In this document: piece by piece, positions 7,690-17,100 of the stretch
Layout of the letters: every line of letters begins with the position of its first letter
How positions within the stretch are numbered: the first letter of the stretch is position 1
DNA from: Bin90 sp965214635
GTDB lineage: Bacteria; Chloroflexota; Dehalococcoidia; Lucifugimonadales; JADFKI01
Direction: 5' to 3'
NCBI GenBank assembly: GCA_965214635.1
Contig: OZ243964.1
Location: 1,488,001-1,552,000, forward strand
DNA: 64,000 nt
The notes under the pieces: generated by a model
The model's database searches: none
What the model saw: only the letters and a program-made list of their open reading frames with translations
Told to the model about the DNA's origin: nothing
Translations under genes and position numbers: made by a program

Positions 7690-9318
7690 ATGAGGGAAGT
7701 GGTATTGCGGTTCATGCGGTCTTATATAAGGGGAACTGCGGCGGTGAGCACTGCCGTTTTTGTGATGGCAATGTGCTTGGCGCTGGCGGCATGCGGCACG
7801 GATGCGAACCCAGCAGCAGGGGGCAATGCGTCATCTCCGACGGCTGCCGTACAGCCTTTGCACATTGCAGACACGCCCACTGCGATTGCTGTGCCTAGCA
7901 TTGTGCCGAGCGACACTCCGCCGCCCGTTCCCGTGAGCACGCCCACGCCTGTCGCTGAGCCAGAACCTGCGTCATACGACTCCAACGCCGCAATGTACAA
8001 GGTGTTCGGGGGATTTGGCAGAACGAGCAATCGCACATATGACGCCCTAGAAGAGGTGCGACAAGCCGGGGACAAGTCTATGGTGGCGGTGCTAGTGAAG
8101 TCCATGCGCTTCCAATCGTCCGCCAATGCGCGCGCGGCGGTAGCGTCCGTGCTGCAAGACCTGACGGGTCAAGCATACGACGGCGAAGACTGGAAGGGCT
8201 GGATGGAGTGGCTCGGCAAGCACCGAGACGAATACCCGCCGCCGAGCGAGTACCTGCGCTGGAAGTTGAACCTGATGCGAGAGCTGGACCCGCGCTTTGT
8301 GTCGTTCCTAAGCCCTGCGCTGGACGGCGCAATCGATGTGGACCCGACCGAAATCGTGTGGGGTGGCGTCTTGCCCGACGGCATACCGGACATTCGCAAT
8401 CCGCAGATGCTCACTCCAAACGAGGCGGACTTCCTCGATTCGGACGAGCGCGTGTTCGGCTTGGACATTAACGGAGAGGCTCGCGCATACCCGCTGCGCA
8501 TTGCCAACGCCCACGAAATGGTGAACGATGTGGTCGGCGGCGAGCACATCGCCTTATCGTGGTGAACGCTGTGCAACGGCGGGATAGTGTATTCCGCGCA
8601 AATACGGGGCGAACCGACCACATTCGGCACTTCGGGCATGCTATATCGCAGCAACAAGGTCATGTACGACAGGCTGACTGGCACGCTTTGGAGTCAACTG
8701 CGCGGCGAACCCATCGTGGGCGAGCTGGTGGGCAGCGGCATTGCGCTTGAAGTGCTGCCCGTCGCGCTAACCACATGGGGCGAATGGCTTGCGGAGCACC
8801 CGGGCACGCTGGTGATGTCGCCGCAAACAGGGCTTTACCCGTCGCGCACCTATCGCCGCGAGGATGACAACCGAGCCATCTACTACGCATATCGTCAGGA
8901 TGCGGACACGATGTTCCCCGTGTGGAATCGAGACGATCGGCTGCCGCCCAAGCAGCTCGTGCTGGGCGTGTCCATCGGCTCGGAGCACAAGGCATACCCT
9001 GTCCCAGTTCTTCGTCAGACGCAGATCGTTCACGACAATGTGGATGGCGCAGACATCGTGGTGGTGGCGTCGGCGTTATCATCGGATGCGCTGGTGTTTC
9101 TCAGCGACGGGATGCGGTTCGCGCTGCCGGATGACCCTCTCGACGGCTTGCCGCACACGCTGATAGATGCGGACGGAGGCGAATGGCAGGTGCGCCGAGA
9201 CGCCATCGTGAACGCTGCCGACCCATCGCAATCGCTGCCTGCGCACCAAGCCAATGTGGTCTTTTGGTTCGGCTGGTACGCCACGCATCCCGATACGCTG
9301 CTATACGAAGCGCCATAG
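7690..9318 (+). CDS. DUF3179 lipoprotein with in-frame UGA (candidate selenoprotein)
   Basis: The two open segments (to 8562 and from 8566) form one DUF3179 protein of 542 residues if the UGA at 8563-8565 is read through. The N-terminus is a lipoprotein signal (MRSYIRGTAAVSTAVFVMAM... with lipobox LAAC), followed by a Thr-Pro linker. The DUF3179 core runs from RVFGLDINGEARAYPLRI through LCNGGIVYSAQ and TTFGTSGMLYRSNKVMYDR to LEVLPVALTTWGEW. The UGA falls exactly where the family has the first Cys of its CxLC motif (family form like YCPLC or YCTLC; here W-UGA-TLC), giving a UxxC. A SECIS-like hairpin follows. Only that one codon is abnormal; both sides are otherwise intact. The alternative is a recent nonsense mutation or a sequencing error in a TGC/TGT codon. 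The start could also be 7642 or 7714; 7690 follows GGGGGAG closely. Confidence 0.75.
8563..8565 (+). other. In-frame UGA, candidate selenocysteine codon
   Basis: The codon order is TGG TGA ACG CTG TGC (W-UGA-T-L-C). It replaces the first Cys of the DUF3179 CxxC motif. Selenocysteine in place of a redox Cys in a UxxC motif is the usual pattern in bacterial selenoproteins. No selA, selB, selC or selD was identified in this window, so decoding capacity is unproven. Confidence 0.6.
8579..8597 (+). promoter_or_regulatory. Candidate bacterial SECIS hairpin
   Basis: GCGGGAT (8579-8585) pairs with ATTCCGC (8591-8597), including one G-U pair, around the loop AGTGT. Twenty nucleotides separate the UGA from the loop, and the loop has a G at its second position. 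Both agree with published bSECIS rules as I know them: a short stem, a small apical loop with a G among its first two bases, and a spacing of about 16-37 nt. A 7-bp stem can also arise by chance in GC-rich coding DNA. Confidence 0.5.
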
Positions 9319-9344
9319 CCGTTGTTACAGCGCCTGCAGAGGCA

Positions 9345-9355
9345 CACACGCCCGA
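9345..9355. repeat. Left target-site duplication of IS copy 1
   Basis: CACACGCCCGA is repeated exactly at 10421-10431, directly flanking the element. This marks a simple, fairly recent transposition event. Confidence 0.8.
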
Positions 9356-9424
9356 GATAGCGTTTCCATTCAGGTGGTCGAGTTGTAGAATGAGGCATAA
9401 GCCATCATCAGAGGGGGGAAACGA

Positions 9425-10407
9425 ATGGGTATGCTATACCGACTGGAAGAGCAAGCAGAAAAGACGGTTACACAGGAAATACAAGACACACTCCAAGATG
9501 CGCTGATGCTCTACAAGCCGATGTGCAAAGCCTGCGACCTAGCGATGGCACGCCATCACAGCTATCGTCGCACACTCATCACCAAGTATGGCGCAGTGAA
9601 CTTGGCAATGCCCGTGTTCAGATGTGGGAAGTGCGGAGATATGCAGAGCGGTATGGAGCTAGTAGGCAATGTGGAGCGCCGCAAGTCGTACTCAAAAAAA
9701 CGCGCGAAGAGGCGGTGAGACTGGCGGCGATGGGGTTGAGTTACGCCAAGGTCGGCGAGATGTATGGGTTCGCCAAGAGCACCTTGTGCAAGTGGATCAA
9801 GCAGGAGAAGTTGGAGCGACCTGAGCTGAAAGGTGATGTAGCGGAGATGGATGGAGTGTGGGTGGGTGTTCGTCGTGGGAAGCAGGAATTGAAGGTGTTC
9901 CGGGATGACAAAGGCGGTGTAATGGCGTCGTTCGGGAGTTGGGAAGACACGCTGACCGAAGCCTATAAGCGAGGAGTAAGGCAGCCTGCCCACCTAGTGA
10001 GCGATGGGGACAGAGCGATAGCAGAGGCCATAGGAATGGTCTATGGCAGAGGCACAGCCCATCAGCTATGCCAGTTCCATCTGCTCAGGGAATACAGGCG
10101 CAACATAGGCGAGGTGGGCTGGGACGAAGCCAAAGAGTTGCTGATGTCAGAAGACTTGTCTGAGGCAAGAAAGTTGGCTGCACAGATAGTGAAGTTGACG
10201 GGTGGTCGTGGGCTGATGTGGTGTAAGAAGGCGCTGACCAAGGGACTGGCGCATCTGGGTACTGGTCAGTCTAGGTACAAGACCACATCTCGGTTGGAGC
10301 GGTTTCAGCGAGAGATAAGGCGTCGTGAGCGAATGGGCACAGCGTGGACGCCTCACAACCTGTTGGTACTGCTGCAACGCAGGGGGCTTCTGTCTTCGAC
10401 CACCTGA
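9425..10407 (+). CDS. IS transposase made by -1 frameshift at A7
   Basis: The upstream frame (9425-9718) encodes about 97 residues with a CxxC...CxxC zinc-ribbon-like segment (CKAC, CGKC). The main frame covers 9700-10407. A run of seven A at 9694-9700 lies in the register A-AAA-AAA, the classical -1 slip heptamer, and joins SYSKK to TREEAVRLAAMG to give a 327-residue protein. The fused product has a helix-turn-helix (YAKVGEMYGFAKSTLCKWIKQ), then EMDGVWVG and HLVSDGDRAIAEAI (likely the two Asp of a DDE site), then the C-x2-H motif LCQFHLLREYRRN, as in Mutator/IS256-like RNase H transposases. The third catalytic acid and the exact IS family were not settled. The A7 run is conserved in copy 2, which argues for programmed shifting and against error. 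Confidence 0.85.
9694..9700 (+). other. Slippery A7 heptamer, -1 programmed frameshift site
   Basis: In the upstream frame the codons read TCA AAA AAA CGC. Slipping back one base continues as ACG CGC GAA GAG, which is the main transposase frame. The same heptamer is at 34890-34896 in copy 2, at the same distance from the start. Confidence 0.75.
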
Positions 10408-10420
10408 ATGGAAACGCTAC

Positions 10421-10431
10421 CACACGCCCGA
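10421..10431. repeat. Right target-site duplication of IS copy 1
   Basis: CACACGCCCGA, identical to 9345-9355 at the other end of the element. Confidence 0.8.
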
Positions 10432-10503
10432 CCGGTCTGGACATACGCCGCAGTTCTGCTACCATATCGGAAGGCGCATCAACACACGCACGAGGGAATG
10501 GGT

Positions 10504-10725
10504 ATGAACGAAAACAGCGAACGGAACGACCGAGCGGACGGGTTGATGGACTTTCTGTTGCATCGCTACGGTGAGCGGATCGGTGCACAGCAGCAGGGCG
10601 AGGTGCGCGAGGCTGTGGAGGCGATAGCCGATGCATCTGAGGCTATGCGCGCTGTCCCGTTGGACAACGGCGACATCCCATTTGTCGTGCCGCCATATCG
10701 CAGCGACGGACAGAACGATGCGTGA
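10504..10725 (+). CDS. Small GatC/AtzG-like protein preceding the amidase
   Basis: The 73-residue protein (MNENSERNDRADGLMDFLLH...) ends in a PLDNGDIPFVVPPYRSDG tail. It lies 61 bp before the amidase on the same strand. Small helical proteins with a C-terminal extended tail of this kind often precede amidase-signature enzymes and act like GatC or AtzG by wrapping around the hydrolase. That assignment rests on size, position and the tail pattern only. The start at 10504 is preferred over longer in-frame starts because the upstream part is not protein-like and lies next to the IS end. Confidence 0.55.
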   Translation: MNENSERNDRADGLMDFLLHRYGERIGAQQQGEVREAVEAIADASEAMRAVPLDNGDIPFVVPPYRSDGQNDA

Positions 10726-10786
10726 AGCATCCGCATAATCGGCGCACACAGAGCGCCCTTAACTCTCAATTCTTACTGGTGCTGAT

Positions 10787-12202
10787 ATGACAAACAATGC
10801 GTTCACAAGTCCGGTGTTCATGCCGATACGGGAGTTGGGTGAGCTTGTGCGGACGCGCGAGGTATCGCCCGTCGAGTTGGCAGAAGGCTTTCTTGCCCGC
10901 GTGGAAACGCTCGGGCAGCGCTACAACGCCGTGGTTACCGCAACGGGCGAGCGTGCGATGGAACAGGCGCGCACCGCTGAACAGGAAATCTCGCGCGGCG
11001 AGTATCGTGGCGTCCTGCATGGGATACCCTATGGCGCAAAAGACTTGCTCGCCACATCCGACGGCATACCTACTACTTGGGGCGCAGCGCCGTTCCGCAA
11101 TCAACGCTTCGACTACGATGCGGGAGTGATAGGCAAACTCGATGCAGCTGGCGCGACGCTTTGCGCCAAGCTTGCGATGGTGGAGCTTGCCGGGGGGATG
11201 GGCTATCGCCAGCCCAATGCATCGTTCACTGGCCCATGCCGCACGCCTTGGAGCACGGATGCGTGGGCGGGTGGTTCGTCCAGCGGCTCGGGGGCAGCGG
11301 TCGCCGCTGGGATGCTGCCGTTCGCGATAGGCTCGGAGACTTGGGGCAGCATCTTGTCGCCCGCAAACAACTGCGGCGTGAGCGGGTTGCGTCCCACATA
11401 CGGGCGCGTGAGCCGCTACGGGGCTATGGCGCTTTCGTGGACACTGGACAAGCTGGGGCCGCTCTGCCTCACAGCCGACGACTGTGGCATCGTGCTCGAG
11501 GCTATCGCCGGGCATGACCCGAACGACCCCACCACATTTGATGCGCCATTTCGCTATGACGCCGAAGTGAACGCGGAGCGCCGTTTCAAGCTGGGCGTCA
11601 TACGCGACATCGGTGAGCAGGCGCAAGATGAGGTGCGGCACAACTTCGAGGCTACGCTTCAAGCGCTGGCAAGCATTGCAGACATCGACGAGGTGGTGTT
11701 CCCGGATATGCCGTATGAGGCGATAACGCGCACCATCTTGAACGCTGAGTCTGCGAGTGCGTTCGAGGATTTCATAGACAGCGACGGCGTGTCTGAGCTG
11801 ACGGCGCCGGAGGACAGGCATCCGTATGCGCGGACGGTGATACCGGCGCAGGATTACATCCGCGCACTGCGGCTGCGGCGCAAAGTGGCGCTCATTGCCG
11901 ACGATCTGATGACACCCTACGATGCGCTAGTAGGCCCATCGCGCGCTGTTCCCGCAACGCCCATAGGGCAAGACTTTAGAGGCGTGGTAGCAGGCAGCGG
12001 GCGCGACACGATGGGGGCAGTGGGCAACAGCGCGGGGCTGCCGTCCATCGGCGTGCCGAACGGCTTCACCAGTGAGGGCTTACCCACGGGCGTGCAGTTC
12101 ATGGGGCGCGCTTATGATGAGAACCGCATCATCGCCGTAGCCCGCGCCTACCAGTCCATTACCGATTGGCATGCCCAGCACCCGCCTGCGGTGATGCCGT
12201 AG
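10787..12202 (+). CDS. Amidase signature family hydrolase
   Basis: The protein has 471 residues. The Ser-cisSer-Lys triad can be seen: Lys in GIPYGAKDLLA (about residue 84), the Gly/Ser-rich segment GGSSSGSGAAVAAG (cis-Ser), and the nucleophile region IGSETWGSILSPA. RPTYGRVSRYGAM follows, as in GatA-like amidases. It hydrolyses amide bonds of an unknown substrate. No gatB is nearby, so this is probably a catabolic amidase and not the tRNA amidotransferase subunit. It forms a likely two-gene unit with the small protein at 10504. Confidence 0.9.
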   Translation: MTNNAFTSPVFMPIRELGELVRTREVSPVELAEGFLARVETLGQRYNAVVTATGERAMEQARTAEQEISRGEYRGVLHGIPYGAKDLLATSDGIPTTWGAAPFRNQRFDYDAGVIGKLDAAGATLCAKLAMVELAGGMGYRQPNASFTGPCRTPWSTDAWAGGSSSGSGAAVAAGMLPFAIGSETWGSILSPANNCGVSGLRPTYGRVSRYGAMALSWTLDKLGPLCLTADDCGIVLEAIAGHDPNDPTTFDAPFRYDAEVNAERRFKLGVIRDIGEQAQDEVRHNFEATLQALASIADIDEVVFPDMPYEAITRTILNAESASAFEDFIDSDGVSELTAPEDRHPYARTVIPAQDYIRALRLRRKVALIADDLMTPYDALVGPSRAVPATPIGQDFRGVVAGSGRDTMGAVGNSAGLPSIGVPNGFTSEGLPTGVQFMGRAYDENRIIAVARAYQSITDWHAQHPPAVMP

Positions 12203-12388
12203 ACAAGTGCGATGATGCGGCATGTCCGCCCATATCTGTTTGGCAGACAGTCGAGCAAAAACGAGACTGCCCTATCCACATAACGAGAAGTCGGCGGCGT
12301 GTCTGCCCGCTTTCCCCTCCCTAGTTTTGGCGACATGCTGCCGGCAGCGCCTTGCCGCCCCTGCGCTGTGGTGCTATATTTGAATCAT

Positions 12389-12460
12389 GCCCCCGTAGCT
12401 CAGTGGATAGAGCGCTGGCCTCCGGAGCCAGGCGCGTGGGTTCGAGTCCCGCCGGGGGTA
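12389..12460 (+). tRNA. tRNA-Arg (anticodon CCG)
   Basis: The 72-nt cloverleaf has acceptor GCCCCCG/CGGGGGT (closed by a G-U pair), a D-arm GCTC...GAGC, an anticodon stem CTGGC/GCCAG with loop CTCCGGA, a short variable loop, and a T-arm GTGGG-TTCGAGT-CCCGC. The discriminator is A. CCA is not encoded. No integrated element is seen next to it. Confidence 0.95.
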
Positions 12461-12616
12461 CTCCCCTCCTTATTAGTTGCCTGATTATCTGCAACATCGC
12501 ATACAGATAGTGCGTGCTGCGCCCGTTACGCATCCCCGATGCGTGCGATGCGTGTCTCATATACAGACCACCGCAATCAGAGTGCGCCGATGCCTGTCCA
12601 GCGCCCTGATCAGCGT

Positions 12617-13486
12617 CTAGATCGCCCACTTATGCGGCAGAGTGGCAAGGTTCGCAAACCCCATATTGGTGCACAGCGCTTCGTACTCGGAGCGGAGTGC
12701 GCCCTGCCAGCATAGGTCGTCCGGCGTTTCGGCGAGCGGCACATCCAGCCGCAGCGTGGCGAGCCGCTTGTAGAGTTCAGCGTCTTGTCGCCTGTCGGCA
12801 AGGTTCTGAGCCAGTGCCTTTGCACCCCGCACATTGACATCCCACAGGTTGATGCTGTCCGGTATCGCCTCTATATGCGCGTAGCGCGCCAGCACTGTCG
12901 CTGCTGACTTTGCGCCCCAGCGTGGGATGCCCGGGATGCCGTCCGCAGCGTCGCCCACTAGCGCAAGGTAGTCGGGTATGGACGCGGGCGACACTCCGAA
13001 CTTGGTATGCACCCCGTCAGCGTCCAGCATAACCTTTCGCCGCCGGTCCAAGCAGACCACTCTGTCGCCGCTCACAACCTGCGCCAAATCCTTGTCCGGC
13101 GAGCATACAACCACCTGCTCTACGCCCGGATAGTCCGACCACATTGTTGCTGCCGTGGCGATGGCGTCGTCTGCCTCGAATTCCACCATGTGCCAGACAA
13201 CGATGCCGAGCGCAGACACCGCCTGCTCCGCAAGACCGAATTGCGCCAGCAGCTCCGGCGGCGTGCCCTCGCCCGTCTTGTAGCCGTCGAACATGTCGTT
13301 GCGAAACGATGTGATAACGCTGTCGAAAGCGCAGGCGATGTGCGTAACATCGTCTTGGCGCAGAAGCGAAAGCAGTGTTTGCACAAGCCCTCGCACCGCG
13401 CCCGCAGGCTGCGCCGCCATCGACTTGGGCAGCCCATAGTAGGCGCGGAAAAGCTCATAAGTCCCGTCAACCAAGTGTATCTTCAT
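12617..13486 (-). CDS. 5'-3' exonuclease / flap-endonuclease-like protein
   Basis: The protein has about 289 residues from ATG 13486 (MKIHLVDGTYELFRAYYGLP). It has the PIN/FEN arrangement: LVDGTY (first acidic residue), FEADDAIAT (the D-D metal site), VCSPDKDLAQVV, then the helix-hairpin-helix-like DYLALVGDAADGIPGIPRWGAKSAATVLARY. It corresponds to the N-terminal exonuclease domain of DNA polymerase I as a separate protein, with a role in flap removal or RNA primer processing. GAGGG upstream supports this start over the longer one at 13534. Confidence 0.88.
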   Translation of the reverse strand: MKIHLVDGTYELFRAYYGLPKSMAAQPAGAVRGLVQTLLSLLRQDDVTHIACAFDSVITSFRNDMFDGYKTGEGTPPELLAQFGLAEQAVSALGIVVWHMVEFEADDAIATAATMWSDYPGVEQVVVCSPDKDLAQVVSGDRVVCLDRRRKVMLDADGVHTKFGVSPASIPDYLALVGDAADGIPGIPRWGAKSAATVLARYAHIEAIPDSINLWDVNVRGAKALAQNLADRRQDAELYKRLATLRLDVPLAETPDDLCWQGALRSEYEALCTNMGFANLATLPHKWAI

Positions 13487-13598
13487 CTCCCATCCCTCGC
13501 TTTCATCTCGAACCGCATACGCCCCCTCACCCAATTTTGCGTATTACTATACAATACGCTCTGACAACCATCGCTAGGTCAAATCGGAGGCAATCACA

Positions 13599-14144
13599 AT
13601 GGCTCGAATAACGCAGATAACGGAACGCAGTCAGGTGGATGCGGCACACTACGAAATCTTTGACAGCATAGCGGCGAGCCGTGGACGCGTGAGCGGCCCA
13701 TTCTCCGTGCTGCTGAACAGCCCGGAGGTTGCGGGGCGTGCTGCGCACCTTGGGGCATACATCCGCTTCGAGTCCACGCTGACGGCGGCGCAGCGCGAGC
13801 TTGCCATCATCACCACTGCGCGCGAGTTCGACTGCGGCTTCGAGTGGGCGGCGCACGCAACCCTTGCACGCAACGCAGGCGTCCGTGATGCTGCAATCCA
13901 AGTCGTGGCTGACGGCGGCGACTTGAGCGAGCTGACCGATGATGAGGCGCTTATCGTCGGGTATGGGCGCGAGTTGCTGAGGGACAAGCGCGTCTCATCA
14001 CGCATGTTCGACGCCGCAAAGACCACATTCGGCGAGCAAGGCGTTACTGAACTCACCGCCACATTCGGCTACTACGCTATGCTCGCCTGCGCCCTAAACG
14101 CCTTTGAGGTACAGCCCCCGTCAGACGCTCCACAGCTGCCATAG
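13599..14144 (+). CDS. Carboxymuconolactone decarboxylase (AhpD-like) family protein
   Basis: The 181-residue, all-helical protein has the CMD core TAAQRELAIITTAREFDCGFEWAAHATLARNAGV, with an active-site-like Cys and His in the positions typical of CMD proteins. AhpD members use a CxxC; here only one Cys is present (ExxCGFEWxxH), so it is closer to the decarboxylase-like subgroup. Its substrate is unknown. GGAGG lies upstream of the ATG. It converges with the giant Thr-Pro protein, with only 10 bp between stops. Confidence 0.85.
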   Translation: MARITQITERSQVDAAHYEIFDSIAASRGRVSGPFSVLLNSPEVAGRAAHLGAYIRFESTLTAAQRELAIITTAREFDCGFEWAAHATLARNAGVRDAAIQVVADGGDLSELTDDEALIVGYGRELLRDKRVSSRMFDAAKTTFGEQGVTELTATFGYYAMLACALNAFEVQPPSDAPQLP

Positions 14145-14154
14145 CCGTCAACAT

Positions 14155-17100
14155 TCAGACGGGGTTGCCGCTCCCATATCGGCGCACAAGCACGCCGGCG
14201 ATAGCCATCGCCACGATGGTAAGCAGCGCTTCGTTGGCGGCTGGTACCGGCGTGGGCGTAGGTGCGGGCGTAGGCATGGCTGTTGGGGATGGCATTAGCA
14301 AGTCCAAAGCGACCGAATGCCTGCCAAGCTCGGTTTCGCCGTCGGCATCGTAGTAGCGGGCGCTCAGGCGGCTGGATTTCCGCACGAACACGATGCCATC
14401 GCCAACAACCGCTCGGATGGCTTCGTCTGTGCCAATAGCCACTTTCCCGCGATACAGGTATGAGGACGCGGACGGTGCACGATTCTTCCTGCTCACGACC
14501 TCGCTTATCGCAACCCACTCGCCAGCCCTGTCCGAGCTGCTGTACACCTTAGCCCGATGTGTTTTTGCAGCGTATGCATCCACGACTTCGTAATGGAAGT
14601 TCACCTCTACATTCTGCCCAGCGTTCACCTCAAACAGCGAGTGTATGGTGTGAGATGTCGCATCGGGGCTGGTCTGATGCTCTAATCCGTCCACTAGCAT
14701 AGTTGGGCGCGGGTATAGCGCCAGTGGCGTTTCGCCGTCATATTCGCAGCCCTCCAGATTGAACACGCTGGCTTGCGGAGCGCCGCTTACAAGATTCCAA
14801 GCGGTATCGGCAGGAATATCCTCAGACACGCTCGACCACACCGCACGGCATTCCACCGTGCTGCCAAGATAGTTGTCCGCAATGTGAATCACCGCCGCAT
14901 CCCCACTTCGCGTTGGCGTGTCCATAAATCTGACATCAATGTGGCGCTGTGGCGGCATCGGCGTGGATGTTGGCGTTGGTGTCGGCGTGGGCAGCGCCAG
15001 AGCGACGGAATGCTTGTCAAGCTCGGTTTCGCCGTCAGCGTCGTAGTAACGGACGCTCATGCGGCTGGATTTCCGCACAAACACGATGCCATCGCCGACC
15101 ACGGCTCGGATGGCTTCGTCCGTGCCAATAGCCACTTCCCCTCGATACAATGACGACGCAGCAGACGGAGCATCATCGTCCATGCTTGCCACTTCGCTTA
15201 TCGCAGCCCACTCGCCAGCCCTGTCCGAGCTGCTGTACACCTTAGCCCGATGTGTTTCTGCGGCGTATGCATCCACCACTTCGTAATGGAAGTTCACCTC
15301 TACATTCTGCCCAGCGTTTACCTCAAACAGCGAGTGTACGGTGTGGGATTCCGCATCGGGGCTGACCTGATGGTCTAATCCGTCCACGAGCATAGTCGGA
15401 CTCGGGTACAGTGCCAGTGGCGTTTCGCCTTCATATTCGCAGTCTTCTAGTTGGAACACATCGGCTTGCGGAGCGCCGGTTACAAGGTTCCAAGCGGTGT
15501 TGAGAGGAATATCCTCAGACACGCTCGACCACACCGCACGGCATTCTATGGTGCTGCCAAGATAGTTGTCCGCAATGTGGAACGCCATCACATCGCCGGC
15601 TTGTGTTGGAGTATTCGCAAACTTGACATCTATGTGGCGTTCTGGCGGTATCGGCGTGGCCGTGGATGTTGGAGCAGGGAACGGTGTTGGCGTTGTCGTG
15701 GATGTGGGAGTAGGCGTTGCGGTTGGTGTTCCTGCTGGCGTGGATGTCGGTGTCGGGAACGGTGTTGTCGTGGGCGTGGGCGTCGCGGTTGGCGTTTCTG
15801 CTGGCGTGGATGTTGGTGTTGGGAACGGTGTCGGTATTGGCGTGGGCGTGGGCGTCGCGGTTAGTGTTCCTGCTGGCGTGGATGTCGGTGTCGGCGTTGT
15901 CGTGAGCGTAGGCGTCGCGGTTGGCGTTTCTGCTGGCGTGGATGTTGGTGTTGGGAACGGTGTTGGCGTTGTCGTGGGCGTTGGCGTGGGAATAGGCGTC
16001 GCGGTTGGTGTTCCTGTGGGCGTGGGAACAGCATCGACTTCCGCTATGGTCGATGCTGCCACACTGCCGTCTGTGTTGAAGTAGGTCAAAGTCAGCGTCT
16101 CATCGCTGCTGGGCACATACACCCTGCCGTCCCCAGCAGCAAGGCTGTTTGTGTTCATGGTGAGCGCCACCTCGCCGCGATACAACGACGACGCAGCATT
16201 CGGGGCGTTATCATCCTTGCTCAACACCTCGCTTATCGCAACCCATTCGCCTTGGGGGTCAGCATCGCTGCTGACCTTAGCCCGCCGGGATGCCGCAGGG
16301 TATGCGTCCACCACCTCATAATGGAAACTCACCTCAACACGCTGTCCGGCATACACCTCATACACCAAGCTGACGGTAGGCGTTTCCGTATCGGGGGCTA
16401 TCTGATGATCTAATCCGTCCACGAGGGCAGTCGGGCGTGGGTCTAATGCCAGTGGCGTTTCGCCATCATATTCGCAGTCTTCTAGTTGGAACACATCGGC
16501 TTGCGGCGCACCGGTTGCAACATTCCAATCGGTATTGGCAGGAATATCCTCAGACATGTTCGACCACACCGCACGGCAAGGTACTGTTGTGCTGAGTCGG
16601 GTGTCAGCGATGTAGAATGACGCCGTATCCTCAATGACGATTGGCTCATCCGCGAACCCTATCTCTATCGGTGGAGCAGGTGTGGGTACTGGAGTAGGGG
16701 TGAGGGTTGGTGTTGGCGTGGGCGTGTCGTCCGTGTCGGTGCTAACCGATGCCACGACATTCCCGTCCGCTCCAAAGTATGCAAGGGTCAGCGGTTCGCC
16801 GCTATGCTGTATGTGCACCTTGCCATCGCCGGCAACTCCATCGGGTTCGCCTACGACGACAGACACTTCGCCGTGGAACAGCCCGGATGCGGCGGATGGC
16901 GCAGAATCCGTATCGCTCGCCACTTCCGATACGCCGACCCATTCGCCTGTCGCATCGGATTCGCTCGTAATAAGCACGCGCTTGGCTGCAGCAGGATAGG
17001 CATCCACGCCGTCAAAGTAGAAGCGAACCTGCAAATCGCCTCCGCCTCCCACCTCATATATGAGATAGACCACCTCCGTATCTGCGAAGTCGATGTCATC

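Larger units (their letters stand above)
9356..10420 (+). mobile_element. Insertion sequence, intact copy 1 (about 1.06 kb)
   Basis: The element is bounded by perfect 24-bp terminal inverted repeats at 9358-9381 (TAGCGTTTCCATTCAGGTGG...) and 10396-10419, and by an 11-bp direct repeat. Inside is one transposase encoded in two overlapping frames joined at an A7 slippery run. It sits between the DUF3179 gene and the small gene before the amidase and breaks no recognised gene. A second, decayed copy is at 34554-35655. Confidence 0.9.

Noticed and set aside
8587..9318. Separate downstream gene starting at an ATG after the UGA
   Set aside because: The DUF3179 domain spans the UGA without a break, and no ribosome site precedes the later start. 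One recoded or mutated gene explains both parts.
12389..12460. tRNA as an attachment site for an integrated island
   Set aside because: No integrase and no direct repeat of the tRNA 3' end were seen nearby.
15566..16084. Val/Gly/Asp open frame on the plus strand
   Set aside because: Shadow of the second Thr-Pro linker of the giant minus-strand protein.
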